A DNA stretch of 11,702 bases from an uncultured Slackia sp. Its GTDB lineage: Bacteria > Actinomycetota > Coriobacteriia > Coriobacteriales > Eggerthellaceae. The DNA lies in contig NZ_CAUHPG010000036.1 in assembly GCF_959608125.1 (NCBI RefSeq), positions 1-11,702 of the forward strand, written 5' to 3'. The notes under the pieces are model-generated. The model saw nothing but the letters and a program-made list of their open reading frames with translations, had not been told where the DNA came from and ran no database searches. Both the position numbers and the translations under genes were made by a program. This document shows positions 1 through 11,487 of this stretch, piece after piece. Positions within the stretch are counted from its first letter, which is position 1; every line of letters begins with the position of its first letter.

Positions 1-4973
<4,973 letters not shown>

Positions 4974-5005
4974 GCTTCGGCTTAAGGGCCGATACCCGGT
5001 TTTTC

Positions 5006-5041
5006 AAAGCGGCGATCCCGAAAGGGGTCGCCGCTTTTTTT
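5006..5041 (+). terminator. Strong intrinsic terminator of the rpoBC operon
   Basis: AAAGCGGCGATCCC (5006-5019) pairs with GGGGTCGCCGCTTT (5024-5037) over 14 bp with a single G-U wobble. It is closed by a GAAA tetraloop (5020-5023) and followed by seven T (5035-5041). It starts 32 bases after the rpoC stop and ends the beta/beta' transcript. Confidence 0.95.
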
Positions 5042-5060
5042 GTCCTGGATGATAGAGCGG

Positions 5061-5094
5061 ATGGGGTCCTTCCCATAAGCGGGCTGATGGGAAG
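5061..5094 (+). other. Overlapping, mutually exclusive hairpins
   Basis: CTTCCCAT (5069-5076) can pair perfectly with ATGGGAAG (5087-5094) across a 10-base loop. Its CCCAT part can instead pair with ATGGG (5061-5065). The two folds exclude each other, as in attenuators. However, they lie after the rpoC terminator and no reading frame follows closely, so a function is uncertain. Confidence 0.3.
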
Positions 5095-5257
5095 CCTGCG
5101 CCGCTCGCGCTTGCTGTTTTGGTGCGCGCTTCGGTTTTTTTACCGCGTGTTCCTGCATTTCGCCGCTCATCGTGCCCTGCTGTCTTAAAGGCCTACATTT
5201 ATGCGTATTATGTTGCGTTTTTGCTGCTTCTATGCGCTATTCGACCATGATTCTCTT

Positions 5258-5280
5258 CGAATCGATTTTCCCTCGATTCG
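5258..5280. promoter_or_regulatory. Inverted repeat, possible operator upstream of the amidohydrolase
   Basis: CGAATCGA (5258-5265) and TCGATTCG (5273-5280) form a perfect 8-bp inverted repeat with a TTTTCCC spacer. A further CGATTCG copy lies at 5341-5347, just before the ribosome site of the downstream gene. This arrangement, about 90 bases before the start codon, suits a dimeric regulator's operator, but no regulator gene is visible nearby. Confidence 0.35.
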
Positions 5281-5368
5281 TATGTGATAGGGTAGGGGCT
5301 GAAATCTTACAAGTTAAAGCGCGGATTGCTTGTTTCGAAACGATTCGTGCTGCGAAGGAGCATGCATC

Positions 5369-6583
5369 ATGGCAATCGAAGAGCAGGTTACCGAGCGCAT
5401 CAAAGAGATAGCGGCAGCGACGGAGGATACCATCATCGCCGACCGTCGTTATTTCCACGCGCACCCCGAGCTTTCCGGCAAGGAAGTGAGCACGGCGGGA
5501 ACCATTTGCGCGCGGCTTGCGCGTATGGGCATTCCGTACGAGCGCGTTGCCAAGACGGGCGTCATTGCCACGATCGCGGGAACCGCCGACGACGCCTACG
5601 ATGCAGAAGGGGCGCCTCGCCGCCGTATCGCGCTTCGCGCCGATATCGACGCCCTTCCCGTGGTCGAGCGCACCGATCTTCCGTACGAATCCGAAAACAC
5701 AGGCGTCATGCACGCATGCGGTCACGACTGCCATATCGCGATGATGCTCGGCGCCGCGCGTATTCTCATGCAAATGCGCGATCGGATTCACGGCGAGGTG
5801 CGCATTCTTTTCCAGCCTGCCGAGGAAATTTCCATTGGTTCGCGCATGATGATCAATGCGGGCGCCCTTGACGGCGTCGACGGCGTGTTCGGCATGCATA
5901 TTTGGAGCGAAATCGAAGCCGGCAAGATTTCTGCCGCTCCCGGTCAGCGCATGGCTCACACCGACTGGTTCCGCGTCGATATCGACGGCGTGAGCGCGCA
6001 CGGCTCCATGCCCCACAAGGGCGTCGATGCCGTCGTCGTTGCGGCCGAGCTGGTCGTCGCGTTGCAGGTCCTGGTCAGCCGCGATATTTCTCCGTTCGAG
6101 CCGCTGGTCGTCACCGTCGGCGAGGTGCACGGCGGCGAGGCCCGCAACATCATGGCCGGCTCCGCTTACCTGACCGGCACGGTGCGTACGTGGAGTGAGA
6201 AGACCCGCGCCGCCATGCCTGAGCGCCTCAAGCACCTGATCGACCGTTCTGCAGGTGCGTTCGGCGCCACGGCAAAGCTGACCTATGAGGCGGGCAATGC
6301 CGGTCTGCGCAATGACGAAGAAAGCGCCTATCGTGCGCAGCGCAGCGTGCGCAAACTCTTCGGCGACGAGGCCTTGTGCGACTACGAGGGCACGCTTGCG
6401 GGCGAAGACTTCGCCGAATACCTGGCACGCGTCCCTGGCGTTTTTCTGTTCCTCGGCTGCGGCAATCCCCATATCGGCGCCGTGCATCCGCAACACAGCT
6501 GCTATTACCGCGTCGACGAAAGCGTGCTCGCCAAGGGCGCTATGGTGTCCGCGCAGTACGCAATCGACTTCTTGGATGAATAA
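5369..6583 (+). CDS. M20D-family metal-dependent amidohydrolase (N-acyl amino acid / hippurate-type hydrolase)
   Basis: A 404-residue cytoplasmic peptidase-family M20 enzyme of the HipO/AbgB/aminoacylase type, expected to hydrolyse the amide bond of N-acyl amino acids or similar conjugates. The N-terminal motif RRYFHAHPELSGKE is typical. The di-metal ligands are recognisable from the family: C117 and H119 in HACGHDCH (115-122), E153 in PAEE with E152 beside it, H177 in GMHIW, and H373 near the C-terminus. The dimerisation/lid domain begins around residue 190 and contains GVSAHGSMPHKGVDA. There is no signal peptide. An upstream in-frame ATG at 5330 has no ribosome site; the ATG at 5369 has GAAGGAG at 5354-5360, so I chose it. 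The enzyme is monocistronic, with terminators on both sides. The exact substrate cannot be read from the sequence; hippurate, acyl amino acids or p-aminobenzoyl-glutamate are all possible. Confidence 0.93.
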   Translation: MAIEEQVTERIKEIAAATEDTIIADRRYFHAHPELSGKEVSTAGTICARLARMGIPYERVAKTGVIATIAGTADDAYDAEGAPRRRIALRADIDALPVVERTDLPYESENTGVMHACGHDCHIAMMLGAARILMQMRDRIHGEVRILFQPAEEISIGSRMMINAGALDGVDGVFGMHIWSEIEAGKISAAPGQRMAHTDWFRVDIDGVSAHGSMPHKGVDAVVVAAELVVALQVLVSRDISPFEPLVVTVGEVHGGEARNIMAGSAYLTGTVRTWSEKTRAAMPERLKHLIDRSAGAFGATAKLTYEAGNAGLRNDEESAYRAQRSVRKLFGDEALCDYEGTLAGEDFAEYLARVPGVFLFLGCGNPHIGAVHPQHSCYYRVDESVLAKGAMVSAQYAIDFLDE

Positions 6584-6601
6584 CGGAAGCTTTCGCCTCG
6601 T

Positions 6602-6635
6602 ACTGCCGTCGGCCGTATGGTCGGCGGCAGTTTTT
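6602..6635 (+). terminator. Intrinsic terminator after the amidohydrolase
   Basis: ACTGCCGTCGGCC (6602-6614) pairs with GGTCGGCGGCAGT (6619-6631) through 13 bp including two G-U wobbles. The loop is GTAT, and a T-run (6631-6635) follows. It begins 19 bases after the amidohydrolase stop. Confidence 0.88.
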
Positions 6636-6741
6636 ATTCGTCGAGTTATGCTGCTCAACGCGGTTCTGCCGAAGGAATCGGCTTTTTCCGTCATGCTCCG
6701 ATTTGCCCTTGCTTTCGTGTGCTAAAGCGCTCTCCAACGGG

Positions 6742-6747
6742 TACAAT
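6742..6747 (+). promoter_or_regulatory. Possible -10 element of the glnN promoter
   Basis: TACAAT lies in the 220-base gap before glnN and matches the sigma70 -10 consensus at five of six bases. No good -35 hexamer is seen 16-18 bases upstream, so the promoter may need an activator or may lie elsewhere. If it is real, the mRNA would have a leader of about 100 bases. Confidence 0.35.
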
Positions 6748-6796
6748 AATGCGGTTTAATGCAGAACACGACGACCATGTTTGCAACGCGCGCGGC

Positions 6797-6811
6797 GTGC
6801 CGTCGCGGCAC
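6797..6811 (+). other. Small perfect hairpin in the glnN leader
   Basis: GTGCCG and CGGCAC flank a TCG triloop in the presumed 5' untranslated region of glnN, about 45 bases before the start codon. It is GC-only and could tune initiation or mRNA stability. It has no T-run, so it is not an intrinsic terminator. Confidence 0.35.
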
Positions 6812-6854
6812 CGGGCGGGGTGCATGGCGTTGCATGATGCCGAAGGAGCCGAGC

Positions 6855-8942
6855 ATGACCGACCTTACGAAGAAGTACGGCACGATGGTGTTTTCCGACC
6901 ACGTGATGAAGCAACGTCTGCCATCCGACACGTATAAAAAGCTCGCGAAAACGATCAAAGAGGGAAAGCCGCTCGATCTTGACGTGGCAAACTCCGTGGC
7001 GCATGCCATGAAGGAATGGGCTATCGAACATGGCGCCACGCATTTCGCGCACTGGTTCCAGCCGCTGACGGGCATCACGTCCGAAAAGCACGACGCCTTC
7101 CTCGACCCGATGGGCAACGGCACGGCCATCACGAAGTTCTCAGGCAAAGAGCTTATCCAGGGTGAGCCCGACGCTTCCAGCTTCCCGAACGGCGGCCTGC
7201 GCGCCACGTTCGAAGCGCGCGGCTATTCCGCATGGGATCCCACGAGCTACGCCTTCGTCAAAGACGAAGTGCTTTGCATTCCTACCGCGTTCTGCTCCTA
7301 TACGGGCGAAGCGCTCGATAAGAAGACCCCGTTGCTGCGCTCGATGGCCGCCATCGACGAGCAGTGCAAGCGCGTTCTGGCGCTGTTCGGCAAGCATCCC
7401 GCGAAGGTCACGGTGAACGTGGGCACCGAGCAGGAGTACTTCCTCATTTCCGAGAAGGACTATGCCCGTCGTCAGGATCTTATGATGTGCGGTCGCACGT
7501 TGTTCGGCGCGCCGCCGTGCAAGGGCCAGGAGCTCGACGAGCATTACTTCGGCGCCATCCGCCCCACCGTGAACGATTTCATGAAAGAGCTCGACGACGT
7601 GCTGTGGGGCTTCGCCGTGGCTGCAAAGACGAAGCACAACGAGGTGGCTCCCGCCCAGCATGAGCTGGCCCCGGTGTTTTGCAATGCCAACCGCGCCATC
7701 GACGAGAACCTGCTCACCATGGAAATGATGAAGCTGCTGGCCAGCCACCACGGCCTGGTGTGCCTGCAGCACGAAAAGCCCTTCGAGGGCATCAACGGCT
7801 CGGGCAAGCATAACAACTGGTCGATCGGCTCCGAGGACGAGAACCTGCTCGATCCTGGCGATACCCCCGAAGAGAACCTGCAGTTCCTCGTGTTTCTGAC
7901 CTGCGTTATCGCTGCGGTCGACGATTATCAGGACCTGCTTCGCATGAGTGTCGCATCCTGCGGTAACGACCATCGCTTGGGCGGCCACGAGGCTCCGCCT
8001 GCCATCATCTCCATCTTCCTGGGAGATGAGCTTTCCGACATTATCGACGCTCTTGCCGCAGGCCATGAAGCGGGTCATGCCGCGCGTGAGTCGCTCGACT
8101 TCGGCGTGGCCGTGCTTCCTACGTTCGACCGCGATACCACCGATCGTAACCGCACGAGCCCCTTCGCCTTCACGGGCAACAAGTTCGAGTTCCGTATGCC
8201 CGGATCGTCGGTGAACGTGGCTGACGCCAACACCATGCTCGATACGGCCGTTGCCAAGGCGCTCAAGGATTTCGCCGACGCCATGGAGGCGCGCGACGAA
8301 GCGTTCGAAGTTGCGGCACTTTCCTATATCCGCAAGAGCCTTTCCGAGCACAAGCGCATCCTGTTCTCGGGCGATGGCTATTCCGAGGAATGGCACGAAG
8401 AGGCTCGTCGTCGCGGTCTGTGCGATTTCACCACGACCGCCGATTCGCTGCCTTCGTTCGTCGCGCAGAAGAACATCGACCTGCTTTCCGAGATGGGCGT
8501 GCTCTCCGAAACCGAGGTGCGCAGCCGCTACGAGGTGAAGCTCGAGAAGTACAACAAGCTCATGAACATCGAGGCCACCACGATGGAGCGCATGGCGCGT
8601 CGCACGTATCTGCCCGTGATCAGCGCTTATGCCACGAAGATCGCCAAGGGCATCACCACGGTGACCGACGCCATGCCGGCCGCCGGCATGCAGCACGAGC
8701 GTCGCGAGCTCGCTACGCTGCTCGATGGCGTGAATGCCATTTACGAGGGAATCGACAAGCTCGCCGAGCTTCATGCCAAGGCGAAGTCGTGCGAATGCGC
8801 CCAGGATCAGGCGAATTGCTATGCTCATGAGGTCGCTCCCGCTATGGACGGCCTGCGTGCCGCCGTCGATGCGATGGAGCCCATCGTCGCTCGCGAGTAC
8901 TGGCCCGTTCCCACCTACGACGACCTGTTGTTCTACGTGTAG
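6855..8942 (+). CDS. glnN: Glutamine synthetase, type III (GSIII)
   Basis: ATP-dependent glutamine synthetase (glutamate + NH3 to glutamine), 695 residues, in the size range of the type III family and much longer than types I and II. The GSIII-specific N-terminal region includes GTMVFSDHVMKQRLP and HWFQPLTG. Catalytic-domain motifs follow: NVGTEQEYFLI with E192/E194, KHNEVAPAQHELAP with E263, GSGKHNNWS with H319, the CGNDHRLGGHEAPPA segment, and GNKFEFRMPGSS with E445 and R447. These are the metal-, glutamate- and ATP-site motifs of the superfamily. The C-terminal portion is helical. An in-frame ATG at 6759 would add 32 Arg/Cys-rich residues without family character. The ATG at 6855 has GAAGGAG at 6842-6848, so I take it as the start. 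It is a cytoplasmic oligomer (double hexamer in characterised members) and the key ammonium-assimilating enzyme. It stands alone, with no adjacent PII or glutamate synthase gene. Confidence 0.96.
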   Translation: MTDLTKKYGTMVFSDHVMKQRLPSDTYKKLAKTIKEGKPLDLDVANSVAHAMKEWAIEHGATHFAHWFQPLTGITSEKHDAFLDPMGNGTAITKFSGKELIQGEPDASSFPNGGLRATFEARGYSAWDPTSYAFVKDEVLCIPTAFCSYTGEALDKKTPLLRSMAAIDEQCKRVLALFGKHPAKVTVNVGTEQEYFLISEKDYARRQDLMMCGRTLFGAPPCKGQELDEHYFGAIRPTVNDFMKELDDVLWGFAVAAKTKHNEVAPAQHELAPVFCNANRAIDENLLTMEMMKLLASHHGLVCLQHEKPFEGINGSGKHNNWSIGSEDENLLDPGDTPEENLQFLVFLTCVIAAVDDYQDLLRMSVASCGNDHRLGGHEAPPAIISIFLGDELSDIIDALAAGHEAGHAARESLDFGVAVLPTFDRDTTDRNRTSPFAFTGNKFEFRMPGSSVNVADANTMLDTAVAKALKDFADAMEARDEAFEVAALSYIRKSLSEHKRILFSGDGYSEEWHEEARRRGLCDFTTTADSLPSFVAQKNIDLLSEMGVLSETEVRSRYEVKLEKYNKLMNIEATTMERMARRTYLPVISAYATKIAKGITTVTDAMPAAGMQHERRELATLLDGVNAIYEGIDKLAELHAKAKSCECAQDQANCYAHEVAPAMDGLRAAVDAMEPIVAREYWPVPTYDDLLFYV

Positions 8943-8954
8943 GCGCCATGAGGC

Positions 8955-8994
8955 CTGCGCAGTTTTCGCTCGAACGCCGGCGAAGACTGCGCAG
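8955..8994 (+). terminator. Long hairpin just after glnN, terminator-like but without a T-run
   Basis: CTGCGCAGTTTTCGC (8955-8969) pairs with GCGAAGACTGCGCAG (8980-8994) over 15 bp with one G-U wobble and a 10-base loop. It starts 12 bases after the glnN stop, which suits a terminator or a 3'-end stabiliser. However, it is followed by ATTGCC rather than a U-tract, so read-through into the downstream small gene is possible. Confidence 0.55.
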
Positions 8995-9090
8995 ATTGCC
9001 GAAGCCGGGTTTTCGGGGCGGCCGATTGCGCTGCGCGGAAACTCTGCGATTCCGTTCGATTCGTTTGCGATTGCAAGGAGAGTGTTGAAG

Positions 9091-9387
9091 ATGGCCGCTG
9101 TAGACGATGCGAAGAGGCAAGAGCCGGGTTGTTCCGAATCCGATCCAGAGCAGCTCGGCGTCGACCGCCCTCATGAGGCGACGGACGAAAGGCCTCCTTC
9201 GCCTGCTTCGGCCAAGAGGAAACGAAGCGAAGACGAAGATTCAGTGTTGGCCGTAAGCATCGGGGTTGGGCTTTGCGTCGGCGTGGCGTGGGGCATTGCT
9301 ATTGATAAGCTTGCTCTCGGCATCGCGCTCGGACTTTGCATGGGAGTCGCGTTCGGCTCGTTTGCCGGTTTTTGGAAGAGGCGGTAG
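9091..9387 (+). CDS. Small membrane protein with two tandem Gly-rich transmembrane repeats
   Basis: Hypothetical 98-residue protein; I do not recognise a named family. Residues 1-50 are hydrophilic, rich in Pro, Asp, Glu and Lys and probably disordered, ending in the basic-acidic stretch AKRKRSEDED. Two hydrophobic helices follow (about 52-71 and 74-94), joined by a tight DK turn, and the chain ends in WKRR. The helices are a duplication: IGVGLCVGVAWG (57-68) and IALGLCMGVAFG (78-89) match at 8 of 12 positions, spaced 21 residues apart, each with one Cys (C62, C83). The regularly spaced Gly suggests glycine-zipper helix packing and oligomerisation. By the positive-inside rule both termini are probably cytoplasmic. 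The ribosome site AAGGAG (9075-9080) lies 10 bases before the chosen ATG; a TTG two codons upstream is an alternative. It may share a transcript with glnN if the hairpin at 8955 leaks. Function is unknown. Confidence 0.72.
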   Translation: MAAVDDAKRQEPGCSESDPEQLGVDRPHEATDERPPSPASAKRKRSEDEDSVLAVSIGVGLCVGVAWGIAIDKLALGIALGLCMGVAFGSFAGFWKRR

Positions 9388-9421
9388 CTTTTCGACCGAT
9401 TTGCGGCATCCGAAAATGCAA

Positions 9422-9457
9422 AACGCCCGCCGAGAGTCGACGTGCTCGGCGGGCGTT
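9422..9457. terminator. Bidirectional terminator between convergent genes
   Basis: AACGCCCGCCGAG (9422-9434) and CTCGGCGGGCGTT (9445-9457) form a perfect 13-bp stem with a 10-base loop. Read on the minus strand it is followed by TTTTGCATTTT, a reasonable U-tract, so it chiefly ends the minus-strand gene at 9514. On the plus strand the stem is followed by TTCGTTT and can also stop transcripts of the 98-residue membrane protein. Confidence 0.85.
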
Positions 9458-9513
9458 CGTTTGCGCGGATACGGAAGTTCCGCCTGGTTTCGATACAGGA
9501 TCGGGCGTTTCGC

Positions 9514-9969
9514 TTACGAAAGCGCAGCGATCAAAGATGCGTAATCTTGCGCCGACTCGGGAACGGCGAAGGTAAGGGTCTGGCCGTAAGTCTCTACGGT
9601 CACGTATCCCGGGTCGTCGTACAGCGTCACTTCGGCATCGACTCCGGCGGCGGCCGCCGAATACGTCGCTGTGGCCGAAGCGTCGGCAGGAAGGTCGGCG
9701 ACGGCCCACGAACTTACATCGAGTGCATCGACGGCTTCTTGCGCCTCGGAAAGCGAAAGGCCCGTTGCGGACGCGATTTCGTTAAGGTGGGCGTCGAGTT
9801 CGTTTTGCACGGTGTCTTTGATGCCCGTTGCGTCGATGATGCTGTTCAATGCGTTCGATTTCAAAGACGAGACGGCATGCTCCGCCTGCTGTCCGAATAG
9901 AGCCAACCCGCCGATAGCGATGACGCCTACTAAAACGAGGGCTCCGAATACGCGAGCGACTATCTTCAT
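9514..9969 (-). CDS. Membrane-anchored or secreted protein of unknown function
   Basis: Hypothetical 151-residue protein; no family recognised. The N-terminus (MKIVARV, then a hydrophobic run at about 7-26) is a signal peptide or single membrane anchor. There is no Cys after it, so it is not a lipoprotein. An outside domain of about 125 residues follows. Its first half is probably helical (about 27-85, with NELDAHLNEIASATGLSLSE). Its second half looks like beta strands (VDAEVTLYDDPGYVTVETYG, then QTLTFAVPE), with an Ala/Thr-rich link between them. It is acidic, with very few basic residues beyond the anchor. The start at 9969 is set by AGGAGG four bases upstream; a longer in-frame start at 10035 would prepend Arg-rich, unlikely sequence. 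It ends at a shared bidirectional terminator. The permease upstream is on the same strand, but a 188-base gap separates them, so a separate promoter is likely. Confidence 0.75.
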   Translation of the reverse strand: MKIVARVFGALVLVGVIAIGGLALFGQQAEHAVSSLKSNALNSIIDATGIKDTVQNELDAHLNEIASATGLSLSEAQEAVDALDVSSWAVADLPADASATATYSAAAAGVDAEVTLYDDPGYVTVETYGQTLTFAVPESAQDYASLIAALS

Positions 9970-9993
9970 GGGTCCTCCTGTCACGTCGCGCCG

Positions 9994-10010
9994 GTCGCCA
10001 TGCCGGCGAC
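9994..10010 (-). other. Hairpin in the 5' region of the secreted-protein gene
   Basis: GTCGCC and GGCGAC (6 bp, 5-base loop) lie 25-41 bases upstream of the start codon at 9969. An 8-bp palindrome ATGCGCAT (10028-10035) lies further upstream. Either may be regulatory, but short GC-rich inverted repeats are expected by chance at this base composition. Confidence 0.25.
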
Positions 10011-10157
10011 TTCGGCTTAGATGCGTTATGCGCATGGTAGCGGCACTTCAGCGCATGTTGCCGAGTCGTTTCCGTGGTCACGACAGTTCCGCATACCTTG
10101 AATCGCTTTCAGGCACAATCCCTTCATGCCGTTTTCGGCCGGCCGTATCGGGCCGAT

Positions 10158-11297
10158 TTACAGGGCGGTTACGCCGTGCAGCGCGCAATATAGAAGCACG
10201 AGGCCGGCCAGCCCGATAGCATTGGCGGCGACGAACTCTTTCATGACGCGCGCGAAATCGGCGTCGGGCGTGTGCAGATACAGGCGCAGGGCAATCAGGC
10301 TTGCGAGCGATGCGATCGGCGTGCCGAGCCCGCCCAAATCGACGCCTAGCAGCAGCGGCTGCCAGTCGACGGCGAACGGAGCGAGCAGCACGGCAGCGGG
10401 AACGTTGCTGATGACCTGGCTTATCGCCGCGCTGGCAAGAAACGGCGCCGTTTCCATCATCGAGGCCAGAGCGTGCGCTATCGGAGGGATGGATGCGATA
10501 TTCCCCGAGAACACGAAGAAGCAGACGAATGTGGCAAGGAGCCCGTAGTCGATACGCCGAAGCGCCGTGCGGTCGAAGGCGAGCAGCCCGATAATCGTAA
10601 GCACGAAAAGAGCCTGATAGGGAATGATGCGCACGACGGCGGCAAGGCACAGCAGGAAAAACGCGCCGTACGCTGCCGCCCGCCCCTTCTTCAGAGGCTG
10701 GTCGCCGAGCGACGTTTTCAAGGGAGCTATCTCGCCCTTGAGGCCGAAGCACGCAAGACCGAGGGCGAGAAGCGTCGCTGCCGCGAAGGGAAGCAGCGTT
10801 GCAAGAAAGTCGGGCAGGGGAATGCCGAACGCCGTGTAGAGAAACAGGTTCTGAGGGTTGCCCATCGGCGTGACCATGCCGCCTATATTCGCGGCGATCG
10901 CCTGCAGCACGATCACGCGAGGCAGATGGCGCGTCGCCTTTGCCGCGGAAAGCGATACGACGGCGAACGGAACGAACGCGAGCAGCGCGACGTCGTTCGT
11001 AACGAGCATCGATGCGAAGAAGGGCAGGGCTACAAGCACGAAGGAAAGCGCGCGAAGCCCGTTCGTTTTTTCGATAAGCACGCGCGCGCATCGGGAGAAT
11101 AATCCCGCGCTCCTGAGTCCGTCGACAGCGGTCATGAGGCAGAAGAGAAGCGCGAGCACGCGTAGGTCGATCGTTGCGAAGAAGTCGTGTCCTGCGGGAA
11201 CGAAGAAACACGAAACGGCGGCGCAGAGAAATGCGACGCCTGGCATGGGTTCGGAGCGCACGAATGCGACCGATTTTTTAAAAAGGGAATCCAACAT
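10158..11297 (-). CDS. Ion transporter superfamily permease (YbiR / SLC13 / ArsB-like)
   Basis: Integral membrane protein of 379 residues with about ten hydrophobic segments. It belongs to the ion-transporter superfamily of inverted-repeat secondary carriers that includes ArsB, NhaD and SLC13/DASS proteins, and it resembles E. coli YbiR in length and motifs. The first repeat carries the signature TND (100-102) followed by TPMGNPQN (143-150). The second repeat has the equivalent SNVPAAV (297-303) followed by GTPIASLAS (about 325-333). In this superfamily such paired motifs form the re-entrant hairpins and the ion/substrate site. The substrate is not decidable from the sequence: an inorganic or organic anion with Na+ or H+ coupling is likely. 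The start is uncertain. The ATG at 11297 gives a family-like N-terminus but has no Shine-Dalgarno and sits 7 bases after a TATACT box, suggesting a leaderless message. In-frame ATGs at 11363 and 11372 would add 22 or 25 Arg-rich residues. Confidence 0.88.
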   Translation of the reverse strand: MLDSLFKKSVAFVRSEPMPGVAFLCAAVSCFFVPAGHDFFATIDLRVLALLFCLMTAVDGLRSAGLFSRCARVLIEKTNGLRALSFVLVALPFFASMLVTNDVALLAFVPFAVVSLSAAKATRHLPRVIVLQAIAANIGGMVTPMGNPQNLFLYTAFGIPLPDFLATLLPFAAATLLALGLACFGLKGEIAPLKTSLGDQPLKKGRAAAYGAFFLLCLAAVVRIIPYQALFVLTIIGLLAFDRTALRRIDYGLLATFVCFFVFSGNIASIPPIAHALASMMETAPFLASAAISQVISNVPAAVLLAPFAVDWQPLLLGVDLGGLGTPIASLASLIALRLYLHTPDADFARVMKEFVAANAIGLAGLVLLYCALHGVTAL

Positions 11298-11303
11298 GCG
11301 CAA

Positions 11304-11309
11304 AGTATA
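11304..11309 (-). promoter_or_regulatory. -10 box placing the transcription start at the permease ATG
   Basis: On the minus strand TATACT (five of six matches to the sigma70 consensus) ends 7 bases before the ATG at 11297. A start of transcription at the normal distance would therefore fall on or next to the A of the start codon. The -35 region, GGGTCG-like, is poor. Confidence 0.45.
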
Positions 11310-11344
11310 TACCGTGTTCGCGCCTTCGACCCTTCTGCGCCGTG

Positions 11345-11356
11345 CGCGGGCCCGCG
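11345..11356. repeat. 12-bp perfect GC palindrome
   Basis: CGCGGGCCCGCG followed by TTTT on the plus strand, about 50 bases upstream of the permease start. It has no loop, so a protein-binding site is more likely than a hairpin; chance is also possible in GC-rich DNA. Confidence 0.3.
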
Positions 11357-11372
11357 TTTTCATTCCGTTCAT

Positions 11373-11386
11373 ATCTATATATAGAT
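11373..11386. promoter_or_regulatory. TA-rich perfect palindrome, possible operator
   Basis: ATCTATATATAGAT is a perfect 14-bp palindrome about 75 bases upstream of the permease start. A related, imperfect copy CTCTATATATGAG is at 11488-11500; they share TCTATATAT. Such sites suit a dimeric repressor, or may simply be melting-prone promoter DNA for the permease. Confidence 0.4.
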
Positions 11387-11487
11387 GCCGGCTTCGGAAG
11401 AGACGTGCGAGCCATTTGGAAGGGGCCTCATTTGCGTCTTTTCAGTTGCATATGCTTCTGAATGGATGATTGGAGTTGTGGACGCGC

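Larger units (their letters stand above)
5042..5368. other. Gene-free spacer between rpoC and the amidohydrolase
   Basis: About 330 bases with no convincing gene on either strand. It contains competing hairpins around 5061-5094 and an inverted repeat at 5258-5280. Its middle is T-rich, with short TATGCG repeats. The amidohydrolase promoter must lie here, but I see no clear -35/-10 pair. Confidence 0.5.

Noticed and set aside
4982..5170. Minus-strand frame of 62 codons (basic small protein) behind rpoC
   Set aside because: It runs through the rpoC terminator stem, has no good ribosome site, and has no recognisable features. It is the least unlikely of the small frames, but I would not annotate it without conservation.
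5237..6694. Minus-strand open frame (485 codons) opposite the amidohydrolase
   Set aside because: Antisense shadow of a gene with all its metal-site motifs on the plus strand; it also reads through that gene's terminator.
6759..6854. Upstream in-frame start that would lengthen glutamine synthetase by 32 residues
   Set aside because: The added residues are Arg/Cys-rich without family character, and the ATG at 6855 has a good ribosome site.
7140..8828. Long minus-strand open frame (562 codons) opposite glnN
   Set aside because: It is exactly antisense to a well-conserved gene, is rich in His/Arg/Leu/Val as expected from complementing GC3-rich codons, and shows no family motif.
10120..10157. 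Terminator directly after the permease gene
   Set aside because: Only short GGCC-based pairings with weak or alternative stems are found and no clear U-tract, so I did not annotate one.
10078..11211. Second minus-strand frame of 377 codons overlapping the permease
   Set aside because: It is Arg/Ser/Ala-rich, out of frame with the permease, and has no membrane or domain pattern; the permease frame has clear helices and superfamily motifs.
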